From: Lottia gigantea
Lineage: Eukaryota; Mollusca; Gastropoda; Lottiidae
Direction: 5' to 3'
DNA length: 64,000 nucleotides
Assembly: GCF_000327385.1 (NCBI RefSeq)
Contig: NW_008708401.1
Coordinates: 1,998,500-2,062,499, forward strand
Shown: positions 15,001 to 25,662 of the stretch, piece by piece
How positions within the stretch are numbered: position 1 is the first letter of the stretch
Layout: each line of letters starts with the position of its first letter
The notes under the pieces: generated by a model
Database searches by the model: none
The model's input: only the letters and a program-made list of their open reading frames with translations
Told to the model about the DNA's origin: nothing
Made by a program: the position numbers and the translations under genes

Positions 15001-18000
15001 CCCCAAAATTGAATGAAAATTATATCATAAATTCATGAAATTTGAAAAAAAAAATTTTTTTTCTTATGTTGAAATTCATGAAATTAGGATTTAATTCTGG
15101 AAATAAATTATTTATAAAAAAAAATTCTGTATAATATTAAAGTCTTGCTTAAAAATCAAAATGATGCAAAATCAAATATATACCTTTTTTACGTCACTTT
15201 TAAGAAATTACTATTTTTAAAAACAACTCATTTCAATTTCTTCTCACATTTTGAACAAAACATTTTCCCAAACATTCCCTTGATGTGATTTGAAAGATAT
15301 GGAAATCATCAGTTTATTTAGGACAATGATAGTCAATGATGTGAAACATAGAGTTAATTTGAAAAATAGATTTAGATCATTGCTAAAATATGTCAAACTA
15401 GATTTGTCATGCCTCAAATGATCTTTAGGTTAAAGTGCAATTCACTCTGCCATTGAAATGAAAAAATTTTGATTCAATTAATGATATGTTTAGAATTGAA
15501 AAAAAAAATTTGCAGAAAATTTTATGAAAGTGTTCAGAAGGAAGAAGTGATTACAAAATATTTTCAATCTTTGCTTTAGATTCAAAACAAATTGTGGCAT
15601 GCTTCAAAGCAACAAGCTTGAATTGGCACTTAAATTGATCAATGACAAAGTGAATTACACTTACTGGTACAATTCTAGAAGTGTAAGTGCAATTTCCTTA
15701 GATTTAGATACCTCCACAATAGAAGCTAGACTTTAATATTTATAAGTGTATTTAAGCAATATACTGTGTCTTTTCAAGTGATATTTGAAAATTCTTTAAA
15801 AGTGCTATTTGTTTTTCAGTCATTTTAAATTATTCCCTATTTAAATATTATGTTGTAAATTTAGACTTTACGAAGAGAAATTAAGTTTTGACAAGTCTGA
15901 AAATGAAAAATATTCTGTTTTGAAAGTGGAATCAGGAATGAATTTGCTAAGTAAACACTATGAATGCAAAGCAAGGAAAATGAATTTGCAGATGGAAATC
16001 TACAAATACAGAAAAATCAAGCAGGCTAAATAATATGTAAAGATACACTACAATGATACCAAATTTTGAAATCATAACACAAAATATTTTCCAAAACTTG
16101 TCAATTTCTTAATTTTTCTATTCCCCCATAGCATTAAATGTAGTCAAAATATAGTCAAAAATATCATCAAAAACTGTATGAAATTTTGTAGTCATGTGAC
16201 AATTTATAAGGATAGGACCAATATTATTTGACAAATTTTCTTTTAAACCTGAAATGGTATAGTATTCTAGTCAAATACTATAGGAATAAAAATTCCTTTC
16301 AAAAACATTAGCACCATTACTCTGGAAGCAAGTCTGTAGTACCAGTAGATATTCCTGTACATGCTGGTCATGTTGTCTGTTTATTCCATAACTCCAGTTC
16401 TGCAATATTTTGTTCCCAAAGATTTCTTCACTGCCAGGAATCAAATTTGTGTTCATCTCTGATTGAATGATATTGGTCATGTCCTTGAGAAAATTACCAT
16501 ATTTCATTGGTTCATAGGTTCTCATTATGAACCTATTTTGCTTATTCACTATGCTGGACTGAATGACTTTTGAATAAAACATTTTCATTGGCTATCTCTG
16601 TCTTTTTCTATCTCTTTCTACACCAAAGAATCTAACTAAGCTCATAGTTTAAGCTTTTGTGTGGAATTTCAATAAAGGAATTTTAAGCTGATTGGATGCA
16701 ATGAAAATGTGAATATCAGCCATGAAATGTCTTATATGCAAGATGAACAGCTTGAACTGTTTATAAGTGTTCAGCAGTAAAGAAGCCGAAGATGGTGATG
16801 ATGAAGCTGGAGATCAACCTGAATGCTGCAGTATGTGTGACTATGATTTTGAGATTGTGTGCTGCTTGTTGGTATTGAAGTGTATCTATTTATAACATTT
16901 GTTATGCTTAGTTTGTCTTTTACATTTTTTGACCAATTTAGGTTGTGCACATATATATTGATATTCCAGACCACAATGAAATATTCAAGTGTTAAGGTAT
17001 TTGAAGTGACCCTTTGAAGGTCAAATTAACTTAAGTCTTAAAAATAGAATTTCAGTACAGAATACTTCATTGTGGTCTTGTCCTTTAACTTAATTTGACA
17101 CTTGGTGGGCTGTACATATTTAAAGTAGTGCCAAATTACATTTAATGCCAGAAAAATGACAAAATAATCTGCCTGCAATTAAAAGACAATGCCATTTATA
17201 AATTCTATTCATTTACCTGGACAATTATACCTTCAGAAAGGATAGTAATTTTGAGTGATGCGATTTTAATTCTTAATTTGTCTTACCGATTTCATGTTTG
17301 TTATGTAATTGTTCTATCATCTATGAAATTTAGTCTCTAGCTACAATGGTATAGAATCACTCTTGGCATTTCTATTCAATTTAAGCATTTATTTTGTCAG
17401 GTTTCAAAAAGTAGCAATGTTTTAACTCAGACGTCAAGGTTGTAACTAACTTTGTGTCGCTGTGTCATTATATATAAATGTAATGTATGTATATCAGCAA
17501 TATATTTTATGTCTACTAATACAGTAGTATCATGATTAGAACAGGGCTGTTGTTTGACATTGTTTACCACACTTGTCTAGCTAGGACTAAAATTGAGCAG
17601 GGGACCCTTTGTGATGGCTTTATCCCTGTATTTCTTGTGCCTTAAAAGAAATTTTAAAAAGATAATTTAGAATTCAAACATTTTTTTACTAAGTGGTTAA
17701 TTTAAAAATATATCAAAAATATATGTCATTCAGCAAAAAATAAAACAATTTTACCAAATTAATCATCATGTGCATGATATTCGTACATCCTAGAACTACT
17801 AGTTTTTACATACATCCTAGAACTACTAGTATTTACGTACATCCTAGAACTACTAGTATTTACGTACATCCTAGAACTACTAGTATTTACATACATCCTA
17901 GATAAGAACTACTAGTATTTACGTACATCCTAGATAAGAACTACTAGTATAAAAATAGTGGTGAAATGTCATGCTAAAACAGCTCTGTTTTATAGAATGA

Positions 18001-20241
18001 TATATATATTAAAAGTTGATAAAGCTAGTAAACTGTTTCCCTCTTTTAAACTGCAGCATGATTTGATAAACCTGTATGGGTGAAACATTGCTGCTTTTTA
18101 TCAAAATGTAATCTTTCCAATTAGTCCATCTATTTCATTTAGGCCTCTTTATTATTCTTTTAGAGTGAAAAATGAATGTTGAAAGATGTTTAATGTTTGA
18201 CTATGTTTATTATTTTTTTTTTGCCATTTGTTATGGATGTTAATTAATGATGCATTTTAAAGAACATTATTTCAAATATGGCTTCTACAACATACATTCA
18301 GTGTATTTTGGACAAATTTCATGTGAAGCCGTATTTTAATTTTCATCATTCATTTATTAACATATCCAATGCTTAAAGTCATAACTTTTGTAGCTTTTAA
18401 CTCATTGGTTGAATTGTGATCATGTGATACAAAATGGCGCCCTGGTTTGATGCATGTTGCCATTGCCCACGCACACTAAGACTCTCACAATATTATATAT
18501 ATACAGCTTATTGTAGTCTAGAATTAGAACTGCATGTTCCAGAAACTGCCTTAGTTATAACTGTTACTACTGCTTTATTCCCCAAACTTTCAACCCTTCT
18601 ATTGAATCGTAGTTATTATTTTCTCCGTATGATACTATAAATAGATCTTGGTCGTAATGTAGTGGTAGCACACAGCATTTTGGAAATGATCCATTTTGTA
18701 GATTTTCCTATTTTTGAAAATTCAATGAGATTTTTGGTTTTTCTGCATGTTTTTACTTGCTGTGCTGTTAAATTTGAGCACAATTTGTGTAAGTGTCCTC
18801 TTGGACCGTTGATGTATATATATATATATATATTAGTTAGTACCAGTGTAGTACATAGAGTAGTCAATGTGTGTGGACAAGGGAACATTCATGACCAGGG
18901 AAGCCACATTTTAATGATAATTGAAGCTCTGTTAAGTAATAATCTATGCTCAAATTTTTAAAAATAAATCATTTTCATAGTGGCAGATCATGGCATAGCG
19001 TATATTGAATAATGTGTTATATGTTGAATTTATTTCTAAAATGATATGATATGGAGAATTACGTCACTGTTCTGTAATTTGAACAAATATTTTCCGAGAT
19101 ATTTATGAATGAAATGTGTTATTGCAAAAATAAGATATTTGAAATTTTGAAATTAATTTTGAGCTTCTTGTATCTTTGTCTAGGCTTCCCTGGTATAAGT
19201 TACCTGTCAGTTCCTGGAGGAGCTGCTGATAGAACTACTTCCCCTGCTATATATGCTGATATCAATTCTGCTAATCAAGCTGCATTAGCCGCTGCACAAA
19301 TTCAAAGAAGTGAAACATCTCCATTACCAATAAGTACTTCTCCGTTACAACGAGAGTCTCTTCAGAGGAATGCTGGATTCGGTAAGTTTCAAACTATTTG
19401 ACCCCAAATCAGAACCAATCAGAATTCTCACTTTGTATATTTGAATGAATTCTGTTGAAGTCCAAACCTAAAAAACTGGAGGAGAGCTGACTCTTAGTAT
19501 ACACCATACATTTTCTAGTCATTTGAGTGCCTGGCTTCATACAGCTAAAACTTGTTTTCATTAAATTGAGGATAAAGGTGACCGTTCTGTTGATATTTAT
19601 TTGACCAAAGTAAGAAAAGAACTTTTCACTTTAGCAGCAGCTGCAGCAGCTATGATGAGTAATTTTGCTGGTCAGCCAACATTTACTACAGCTACATCAC
19701 CACGAGGCTATCCAGGAGCTGGTAGTCCTGGTCCTTTAGATCTCTATGCAGCAGCACAGGAAGGATATGGATATGTTCAGGCTACAAGTCCTCAACCTGC
19801 AGGCTTTGCTCCAAACCTTCTCGGCAGGGTAGGTCTTGTATGTTAATTTTGACACTTTTGCTTTTTTATAAAACATTTTTGGTGGTAAACAGTTTTTCCC
19901 TTTTATGCTTTAAAGACTTAAGATATTGAATTGGGCAAAATTATTGATATACTAAAGCTTTTTTAACAAAATAACCCAATTCAGTATCAAATTTTTCTAT
20001 AATTTGTTGTATTTTGTCTTGGTTTGGTGACACCTGGTGTTTGTTGGTGATTTTTTTTTATATTTTGGGAAAGGAATCTTTTTCTAGTCATCACATGCTT
20101 CCCTAGAAAAGCAGGGGCTGGTATGAAGGATAGAGATTCTGAGTTTTACTATTTATATCAATTTCAATGTGGTAATTTTTAAACTATTTTCCCCAACAGG
20201 CCCCATTGATAGCTACAAGTTTTCAGAATGGATATCATTGA
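9016..20241 (+). CDS. msi: Musashi/Rbp6-family RNA-binding protein, 3' portion (spliced span)
   Basis: This span covers the C-terminal part of a Musashi-type translational regulator, a cytoplasmic protein that binds UAG-containing sites in mRNA through two RRMs. Six exons were identified: 9016-9098, 9311-9395, 12225-12305, 19184-19381, 19635-19828 and 20200-20241. The phases agree at every junction. The first gives the RNP1 strand (FGFVTF) and the second half of RRM2, the second gives the family signature [12 protein letters not shown], and the last ends in [13 protein letters not shown], very close to the vertebrate MSI C-terminus. The region between is low-complexity and rich in Ala, Ser, Pro and Gly, as in Musashi and Drosophila Rbp6. 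RRM1 and the start of RRM2 are not in view, so the gene is partial at its 5' side. Extra in-phase exons at 10471 and possibly 11453 suggest alternative splicing. Family identity is firm; Musashi versus Rbp6 orthology is not resolved. Confidence 0.93.
9311..9395 (+). CDS. msi: Musashi exon: end of RRM2 and basic linker
   Basis: The acceptor is ccttacag before 9311 and the donor is gttagt after 9395. It encodes [12 protein letters not shown], the last strand of RRM2, followed by [16 protein letters not shown], an Arg/Gly linker that resembles Drosophila Rbp6 more than vertebrate MSI. The exon ends in phase 1, and the 12225 exon completes the codon as Gly. A TAG overlapping the donor would end the frame at once if the intron were retained. 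Confidence 0.95.
9584..9650 (+). ncRNA. intronic imperfect hairpin, pre-miRNA-like
   Basis: In the Musashi intron the sequence from GATAGCCTCCC to GAGTCTATC folds on itself. By hand, 16 of the first 19 positions of the arms pair, with three isolated symmetric mismatches and a loop of roughly 20 nt. This is close to the shape and size of an animal pre-miRNA. I do not recognise either arm as a known miRNA. It could also be a small palindromic repeat. Downstream, TATCACAG at 9647-9654 shares the seed octamer of the miR-2 family, but the rest does not match. Confidence 0.35.
9951..10330. repeat. AT-rich microsatellite blocks in Musashi intron
   Basis: Several short (AT)n and (TA)n runs lie near 9965-10010 and 10295-10335. 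They are simple sequence with no coding signal. Between them is ordinary intron sequence. Confidence 0.7.
10471..10533 (+). CDS. msi: candidate 63-nt cassette exon of Musashi
   Basis: A pyrimidine-rich tract ending in tccatag precedes 10471, and a strong donor, gtaagt, follows 10533. In the phase left by the 9395 exon, the 63 nt are open and read [20 protein letters not shown] then Met, with the final base joining the 12225 exon to give Cys. Because the length is a multiple of three and both ends are phase 1, including or skipping it keeps the frame. The acidic, hydrophilic peptide is unlike the translated noise of surrounding intron. I do not recognise it in described Musashi isoforms. Confidence 0.55.
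11453..11572 (+). CDS. possible second in-phase exon of Musashi (weak)
   Basis: A 120-nt segment lies between ttttgtttacag and the donor-like gtaggt. Read in the phase of the 9395 exon it is open over its whole length with phase 1 at both ends. The encoded peptide is very hydrophobic (rich in Leu, Phe, Tyr and Cys), which is odd for a Musashi linker and is what T-rich intron sequence would give by chance. The tcacag at its 3' end could equally be an acceptor. Confidence 0.2.
12225..12305 (+). CDS. msi: Musashi exon: Gly/Tyr/Pro-rich C-terminal region
   Basis: The acceptor is tatatttcag before 12225 and the donor is gtatgg after 12305. The 81-nt exon has phase 1 at both ends and reads [20 protein letters not shown], then AGYYYP. 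This matches the aromatic/Gly/Pro-rich segment that follows the RRMs in Musashi and Rbp6. Both flanking junctions restore Gly. Confidence 0.88.
12306..19183 (+). other. 6.9-kb Musashi intron
   Basis: AT-rich intron with no convincing exon in the transcript orientation. It holds an ATT/TAA low-complexity block near 13220-13290, a copy of TAGGCCTA at 13595-13602, the minisatellite at 17784-17950 and a (TA)n run near 18815-18835. A short CG-rich island around 18434 reads AAAATGGCGCC, which resembles a YY1-type promoter element, but I see no further sign of an internal promoter. Confidence 0.6.
17784..17950. repeat. 27/32-bp minisatellite
   Basis: There are six head-to-tail copies of a unit starting TACATCCTAGAACTACTAGT and ending ATTTACG. 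The first four copies are 27 bp long. The last two carry the same 5-bp insertion after CCTAG and are 32 bp. Each unit contains CTAG twice. The near-identity of the copies indicates recent expansion. Confidence 0.9.
19184..19381 (+). CDS. msi: Musashi exon: Ala/Ser/Pro-rich region
   Basis: The acceptor is ctttgtctag before 19184 and the donor is gtaagt after 19381. It has 198 nt, phase 1 at both ends, and encodes [20 protein letters not shown] followed by a Gln/Ala-rich run ([17 protein letters not shown]) and NAGF. Low-complexity Ala/Gln sequence at this position is usual for Musashi-family proteins. Joined to the next exon the frame continues into an Ala run. Confidence 0.9.
19635..19828 (+). 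CDS. msi: Musashi exon: poly-Ala and Gly/Pro/Ser-rich region
   Basis: The acceptor is cactttag before 19635 and the donor is gtaggt after 19828. The 194-nt exon begins with an Ala run, then [40 protein letters not shown] and [10 protein letters not shown]. It resembles the vertebrate segment before the C-terminal GPLIATAF peptide. If the donor is not used, the frame continues for five codons (VGLVC) to a stop at 19844-19846, which would give an alternative C-terminus lacking the conserved tail. Confidence 0.92.
20200..20241 (+). CDS. msi: Musashi terminal coding exon
   Basis: The acceptor ccccaacag precedes 20200. The exon encodes [13 protein letters not shown] and then a TGA stop at 20239-20241. 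This is nearly identical to the end of vertebrate Musashi (PLIATAFTNGYH), so it fixes both the gene identity and the true C-terminus. Confidence 0.95.
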   Translation, partial: APLIATSFQNGYH

Positions 20242-22117
20242 TTGAAAGAGACTTAGATAGAGGATTTAAAGGTATTAAGTAGTTCTAGTCAATTCACTAA
20301 CCAGATTAGACTAATCAGCTGTAGATTAACACTACATAAACACTAGAACACTAGATAAAACACTAGTACAGCATGATAAATTTACTATAAATCAAGAAAC
20401 TAGCACAGGACACTGATTCATTATAAAGGGACCGGTAGTGTTTTAACCAATCCTACTTTAGTCTCAGTAACTGGAATTATTTAGCTGAGCATATCAGTAA
20501 TAGTGTTCACAACTCACTGTCAATTTTGAGCCTCCAAATCCATGTGTGTCCAGAATATATGTGCATTAAGATACTCTGTGATTTACTATTGTTATAAAGA
20601 TACATTATGAAACTGTATAGATGTTGCTCTTCTTGATTTACAGTATGGCAATTTTGTCAAATGTTCAAATTATGCTCTGAATTTTTATTTCAAAAATTTT
20701 TGATATTCTTTGTTATAAAGTGGCAACAAGTTGTTTGCTACATTTTGCTATTATCCTTAAAAGCAAAATGAACATTTGACATTTGCACATGCAATGTAGT
20801 AATACAAAATAGAAAAGAATGATTATGTCTGTAGATGTACTCTCTAAGGTAGTATGTTTCATAACTTCAAGTAAATGTACCTGTATAGGTCTAGATATAA
20901 TATTCTGATACTAATGATATGGTTAAACTTATCATAAACCTCTCTTTTTTCTGCATGATCTGTCCTTATTCTTTAGATGTTTCTTTCAACTTCTTTTTTT
21001 CAGCTTGATACAGTACAATTATATATATTTATGTTAACTTGTATTGATATTTGATGCCTGATTAGGCCTACAAGGAATAGTCTTAACATTGCTTTCTCAT
21101 GTGCTAAATGTATCGCAAATTGAACTCATTATTACTGGTAATTTTTTGAACAAAATTTAAGGATCACTTTAACAAAAATTAGAGTTTAGTACTTCTTATT
21201 CTTAATTATTTATCTATTTGTTTTTTTTCTCATTTCAGCAATTAAGTGGATCTATTTTAACTGGGAGAAATTTTTAAAAGAGACAGGGAATTTAAAGCTG
21301 CTGTTGGTCGCTGCAAATATTATTATTATGGGGGATCCATTTTGTCTCAAGGAAGATAACCCAGTTCAACATGCAAAATAATCGTCTGGAGTTACCTCCC
21401 ATTTGATGTGCTGTTTGGGGCTATTCCCCTTGTTATATTGTGCTGTGTCTTGTGACCCATTTTTTGTACATAGAAATTCTACATATTATACATGAATATG
21501 TCTTTTTAATGTTGTGAAATTTGACATGTTTTCTTTGTTGCTTAAGTTTAATTTTTCTTTACTGTCCATGTTCTATATGGAGCTATACGTCCAAATTTTT
21601 GTGTTGTTTTTGTCTTGAAATTTTATGACGAATGAACAAATATTTTTTGTCCATTGTTACATTTTTATTCCAAACTATTTGTTTTAACCACATTGTTTTT
21701 GTACATAATTTTACAACTTTTTTAATTGCTGTTTCTCTTTGTGTTCATGACTATTGTTTTGAAACTTATTTGTTTTGTTTTGTTTTGCTTAAAGAAACCA
21801 TTTGCTTACATTTACAATTTTACAATTCTTAATGAATTTATCTTAAATATTTCAGAATTTTCATTTTTATTAACATTTGTTTGATCAGCAATTTTTAAAG
21901 AAAAATAATCATAGCAATAATAAGAGGTAAACCTACAACCTTTCCATGACATTTGAAGAAAATATAAAACCGAATTTTACAATGAAGTGTTCTTGTGAAA
22001 TTTGCAATAATTGTCCATTTAAATTCAGAAATAATTTTTAAATCGCAGCAAGAGAACAAAATTCAACATTTTTAACAAATTAAAAGCAATATATTATACT
22101 GTAAATAATAATGTTAA

Positions 22118-22156
<39 letters not shown>

Positions 22157-22900
22157 TTGTATTTCTATATAATATGTATCTTCTGAAAATTGACAAAAAT
22201 GATACCTCTTTTAAGTAAATATATTATAATATTGTTACATTAATGTGTATTCTTCACCAAAGCCAAAAATTTATAAATTTGATTTTGTAATTTGGTAGAT
22301 TGCTGCTTTAGAAAATGAATCGGTTAGTTTTCATTCTGTAATTATCTTCCAGCGTTAGAATGTCATTTGAAATGAAGGGTAGAATTAAAGAATCTCATTA
22401 AATGCTAACATTAACATAGACTGTAGGTTGGTGACAAAGTTGATTTTGAATTCATTATGGGGAAAGTTTACTGTAGTGTATGTCTCAGACTGCTATATTA
22501 CATTGTAATATTCAGTATACAAGAGTTACATGACATTTTACAAATATACATTATATCTACTTATATTCTACAAATGTTCACATCTTTGTATATTCATTAT
22601 ATACCTTATATTATTGTATGTTACATTGTTAACCACATTTTGGTGACTGTTATTCTTCGTTTTATATATATATATACTTATATAATACATACAAATTTTA
22701 TATATATTGTACATTTGTCTCCCTTTAAAAATGGCCCCACCCCTTTCTGGTGTTCTTCTATATTAGTGGTTAATATTTGCACAGTTTCTGTATATACACT
22801 TACCCATTTAGTCTAAAAAATAACAAAACACAATTTTACTCTTCAACCTTTTGTGATATACCTTCAGTTTTCTTTGAGACGGTGCCAACTTCAGTTCCTG
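20242..22900 (+). other. msi: probable Musashi 3' UTR
   Basis: Downstream of the stop the sequence is AT- and T-rich with no coding signal. It contains four matches to the Pumilio-family site TGTANATA in the sense direction: 21465-21472 and 21700-21707 (both TGTACATA), 22100-22107 and 22789-22796. An (AT)n microsatellite lies at about 22125-22154. A possible splice acceptor, ctcatttcag, precedes 21241, so the UTR may be spliced. The 3' end is not defined; AATAAA strings occur at about 23166, 23685 and 24292. Confidence 0.45.
22125..22154. repeat. (AT)n microsatellite
   Basis: An uninterrupted run of alternating A and T, about 14-15 dinucleotides, lies in the presumed 3' UTR of the Musashi gene. 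Confidence 0.9.
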
Positions 22901-25054
22901 ACATTTTCCATAATTTCAAAGCTTACGCATATCAAGATATGGTTGTTAATGAATTATTTGAAAACATGACATATTTTCTGTCTTGCCTACTAAACGAACA
23001 AATTACGCTAAAAAAGTAATTATTTGAACATGTGTTAAGCATAACTAGGTATTAAATGAAAGTGGCACCTCATGTTTTATTTCATTCCCTCAGGAAATTT
23101 GAATTATGTAGTTGAATTAGATTTTTCCCTGTTGTAGAAGTTGAAAATGCTAAATTTATCCTTAAATAAATTTCCCTCATTGGCTCAGTGAAAAAGTTAA
23201 GAGTTAGATTTTCATAATTTCAAACTAAACAAGTCAAATAGAATTATATTGATTTAATTTATATTGTTTTGATTTTTGTTTTTGATGAAATATTTCGAGT
23301 AAAATTTATCAAAATATATGCTTAATGTTAGATTGATGGAAAAATAGAAACAGATGAACAATATTTAAATATTTACCTTCTTACAGATAAGAAAAACCAA
23401 TTTTACAATGAAAAATTCAAACAGTTTCAGAAAATTAGTAAATTTTAGGCATGATTTGATTTCAGCTGGAATTATGAAAATCTTGAATTTTAAATTAGAG
23501 ACATCTTTGAAGTAGTTTAGAAATTTTGGTCTAGATTCAAAATGATTATTGTTGTGAAATATCAATTAACATCATGGAATTAAATCTATTTTTAATTTTA
23601 TACATATTTTATAACAAGTAGTTATTAGACAAATTCCAATTAAAATGATGCATGAAATGTGAAAATGATGTATTTTATAAGCAATAAATTATAAGAGTAG
23701 AAAAAATTAATCTATAGTTCAAACTAACGAAAACTGTTCATGATCTCATTATTTTATGACCACTTTTTCAACTTTTTTTGTTTTAAATTCTTTATGTGTC
23801 TTTATTGGTCTTTTATTTTCTATTTTAAATTCAAATTTTTCAATTCTATTAAATGAAGAAATTGAATTAAATCAACCATTGATCAAAGATATCTTTTGAT
23901 TGGTTATTTTAAGTATATATCTGATTGGTTAATTTTTAACCAATCAACTCTCTTTTTGTAATTTGTTGCATGATCTGACTTGAATGATTGAAAAAATTAA
24001 AATGCATATCAGAAACCAAGGCCAAGTGAAAAGTGCCAGAACCCAAAATATTTAATTGTAGTTTGTAGTCTATATTTAAAACTTGGTTGGAATGAGTCTG
24101 ATTTTTATGCAGTTGTGTATTTTTCCTGCCAAATTGTTATGTTAATGGTCACATTAGTTGTAGAAACTGTTGCTTAGCAACACATTAATAATAATCGGCT
24201 CATTCTAGCCAAATAAGGGTAAAATCACAGGCATTTGTAGCTTGGAATTTATTCTGTAAATTCCAAATTTTCATGTGCCTGTGAAGCAAAATAAAGAGTT
24301 CACTCAACACATGTGCCAAAGGACAAAACGACTTACTGTTAATAATATAATGTTCACTATATTTCAAATTAGTTGAAGCTTTAGTTTCTGCATTGTGAAA
24401 TTTGTAGCAAGACATCATTTGTTGTTAGAGCTATAGAGCTATGCTTTCTTCATTTTAAAATCTTAATTTGAAATATAGTGGACAAAATGTAAAGTGTAAA
24501 TTTAGCAATATTTGGTAGTCATAGCAATAGAAATGTAAAAATTTGTAGTGAAAACATTTTTTTTTTCAGTAATTATTATTTTTTTTATTATTCTTATTTC
24601 TTTTCACATATTATTCTTATTATTTCAAATCATTATTAACCTTTCCCCAACAGTAACCAGTTAACTGTGATACATCACTGAAGGTTTGTTCATGACCTTA
24701 TACAAATTTTATTGGTAATTTTAAGAACATAAAGACAAACTTATTGAGATGGATTTTTTTTTGTTATGTACTTTAGGTAGAATTGTTTATTCTGTATTTA
24801 AATCTTCAATAATCGAACCATAAAACCTTTTATTATGTCATAAAATAACAAGTTGAACCGCCATAGAATTACAAAACCTGAATAACAAATGACATAAAAA
24901 CCTACTTATACCTTTTCATATTGTTATTTTCTGTTAATTTTGAGATCTGTTATATTTTGTATTATATTTTGAATTGGAGAATGAAAGTTGAAGCATTGTA
25001 TATCCATAATGTACTATATATATAATATACTATATACTGTCAAGTCATTGTAAT
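22901..25054. other. AT-rich intergenic or distal 3' UTR
   Basis: No supported gene. The sequence lies between the convergent Musashi and GPCR genes. The T-rich character continues from the Musashi 3' UTR, and open frames are short and biased in composition. Confidence 0.5.
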
Positions 25055-25308
25055 TCATTTGTGTTCCTCTTCACACAACACACAGTTTTTCTGAATAATA
25101 AAAATGGTTGATTTACAAACTATTGTCTTGTTTCTAAGTAGTCTACAGTGTAGGAAACGCTGGTTCGATGTCAATTCGATAACTTTATCCCCAAATATCT
25201 GAATATCAGATAGACAATTAACCATTTCTGTTAGTTTCACGTCTACCGTATAATTTGGAATATAATGCGCATCCTTTCTTGCCCTCAAGATCAGAAACAA
25301 ATCTGCTA
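25055..25308 (-). CDS. possible small terminal exon or ORF, unknown
   Basis: On the minus strand an acceptor-like tcctcttacag is followed by an open frame of 84 codons ending in TGA at 25055-25057. It reads ADLFLILRARKDAHYIPNYT and continues with a balanced composition and several Cys residues, ending NCVLCEEEHK. A second frame starting at 25400 encodes a signal-peptide-like MYNYILIITLFVILNTT and ends at 25218 after YGRRE, which looks like an amidation/dibasic site. I recognise neither. Both overlap the region downstream of the GPCR, so they may just be its 3' UTR. Confidence 0.2.
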
Positions 25309-25420
25309 CTGTAAGAGGAGTAATTGGAAACCATAAAGCTCATGTTGATTGTGGTATTTAGAATGACAAACAAAGTAATAATAAGAATGTAATTGTACAT
25401 TTTTCTCAGAAATTAAAAGA

Positions 25421-25426
25421 TTTATT
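25421..25426 (-). terminator. candidate poly(A) signal of the GPCR gene
   Basis: AATAAA on the minus strand, about 240 nt after the GPCR stop codon, is the first canonical hexamer downstream in the direction of transcription. Cleavage was not verified. Confidence 0.4.
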
Positions 25427-25662
25427 GCCTTTTAACTGACTGGCTTTAACTAAAATTGGGTCATAGTTCTCGAAGCTTGATGATTGGATCATTTGCAACT
25501 CTAACTATTTGTAAAGAATGTATGGTAGGTACAACATGAAAGTCTAGTACCATGTTATTAATGACCATGAATACTGAATTAATAATAACAATATTGTAAC
25601 AAATTGACATAATCTAATATATTAATGGAACAACAATCTGGTTTCGGTTTCTGGTTCACTTT

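Noticed and set aside
17784-17950. CRISPR-like array
   Set aside because: The units are adjacent with no unique spacers, and the host is an animal; it is a minisatellite.
18434-18640. 68-codon plus-strand frame beginning at AAAATGGCGCC
   Set aside because: There is no homologue or splice context, and the frame runs into AT-rich intron sequence. The start looks like a YY1-type motif only.
22457-22816. 119-codon plus-strand frame downstream of Musashi
   Set aside because: Tyr/Ile/Phe-rich translation of TA-rich sequence, including microsatellite-like stretches in the presumed 3' UTR.
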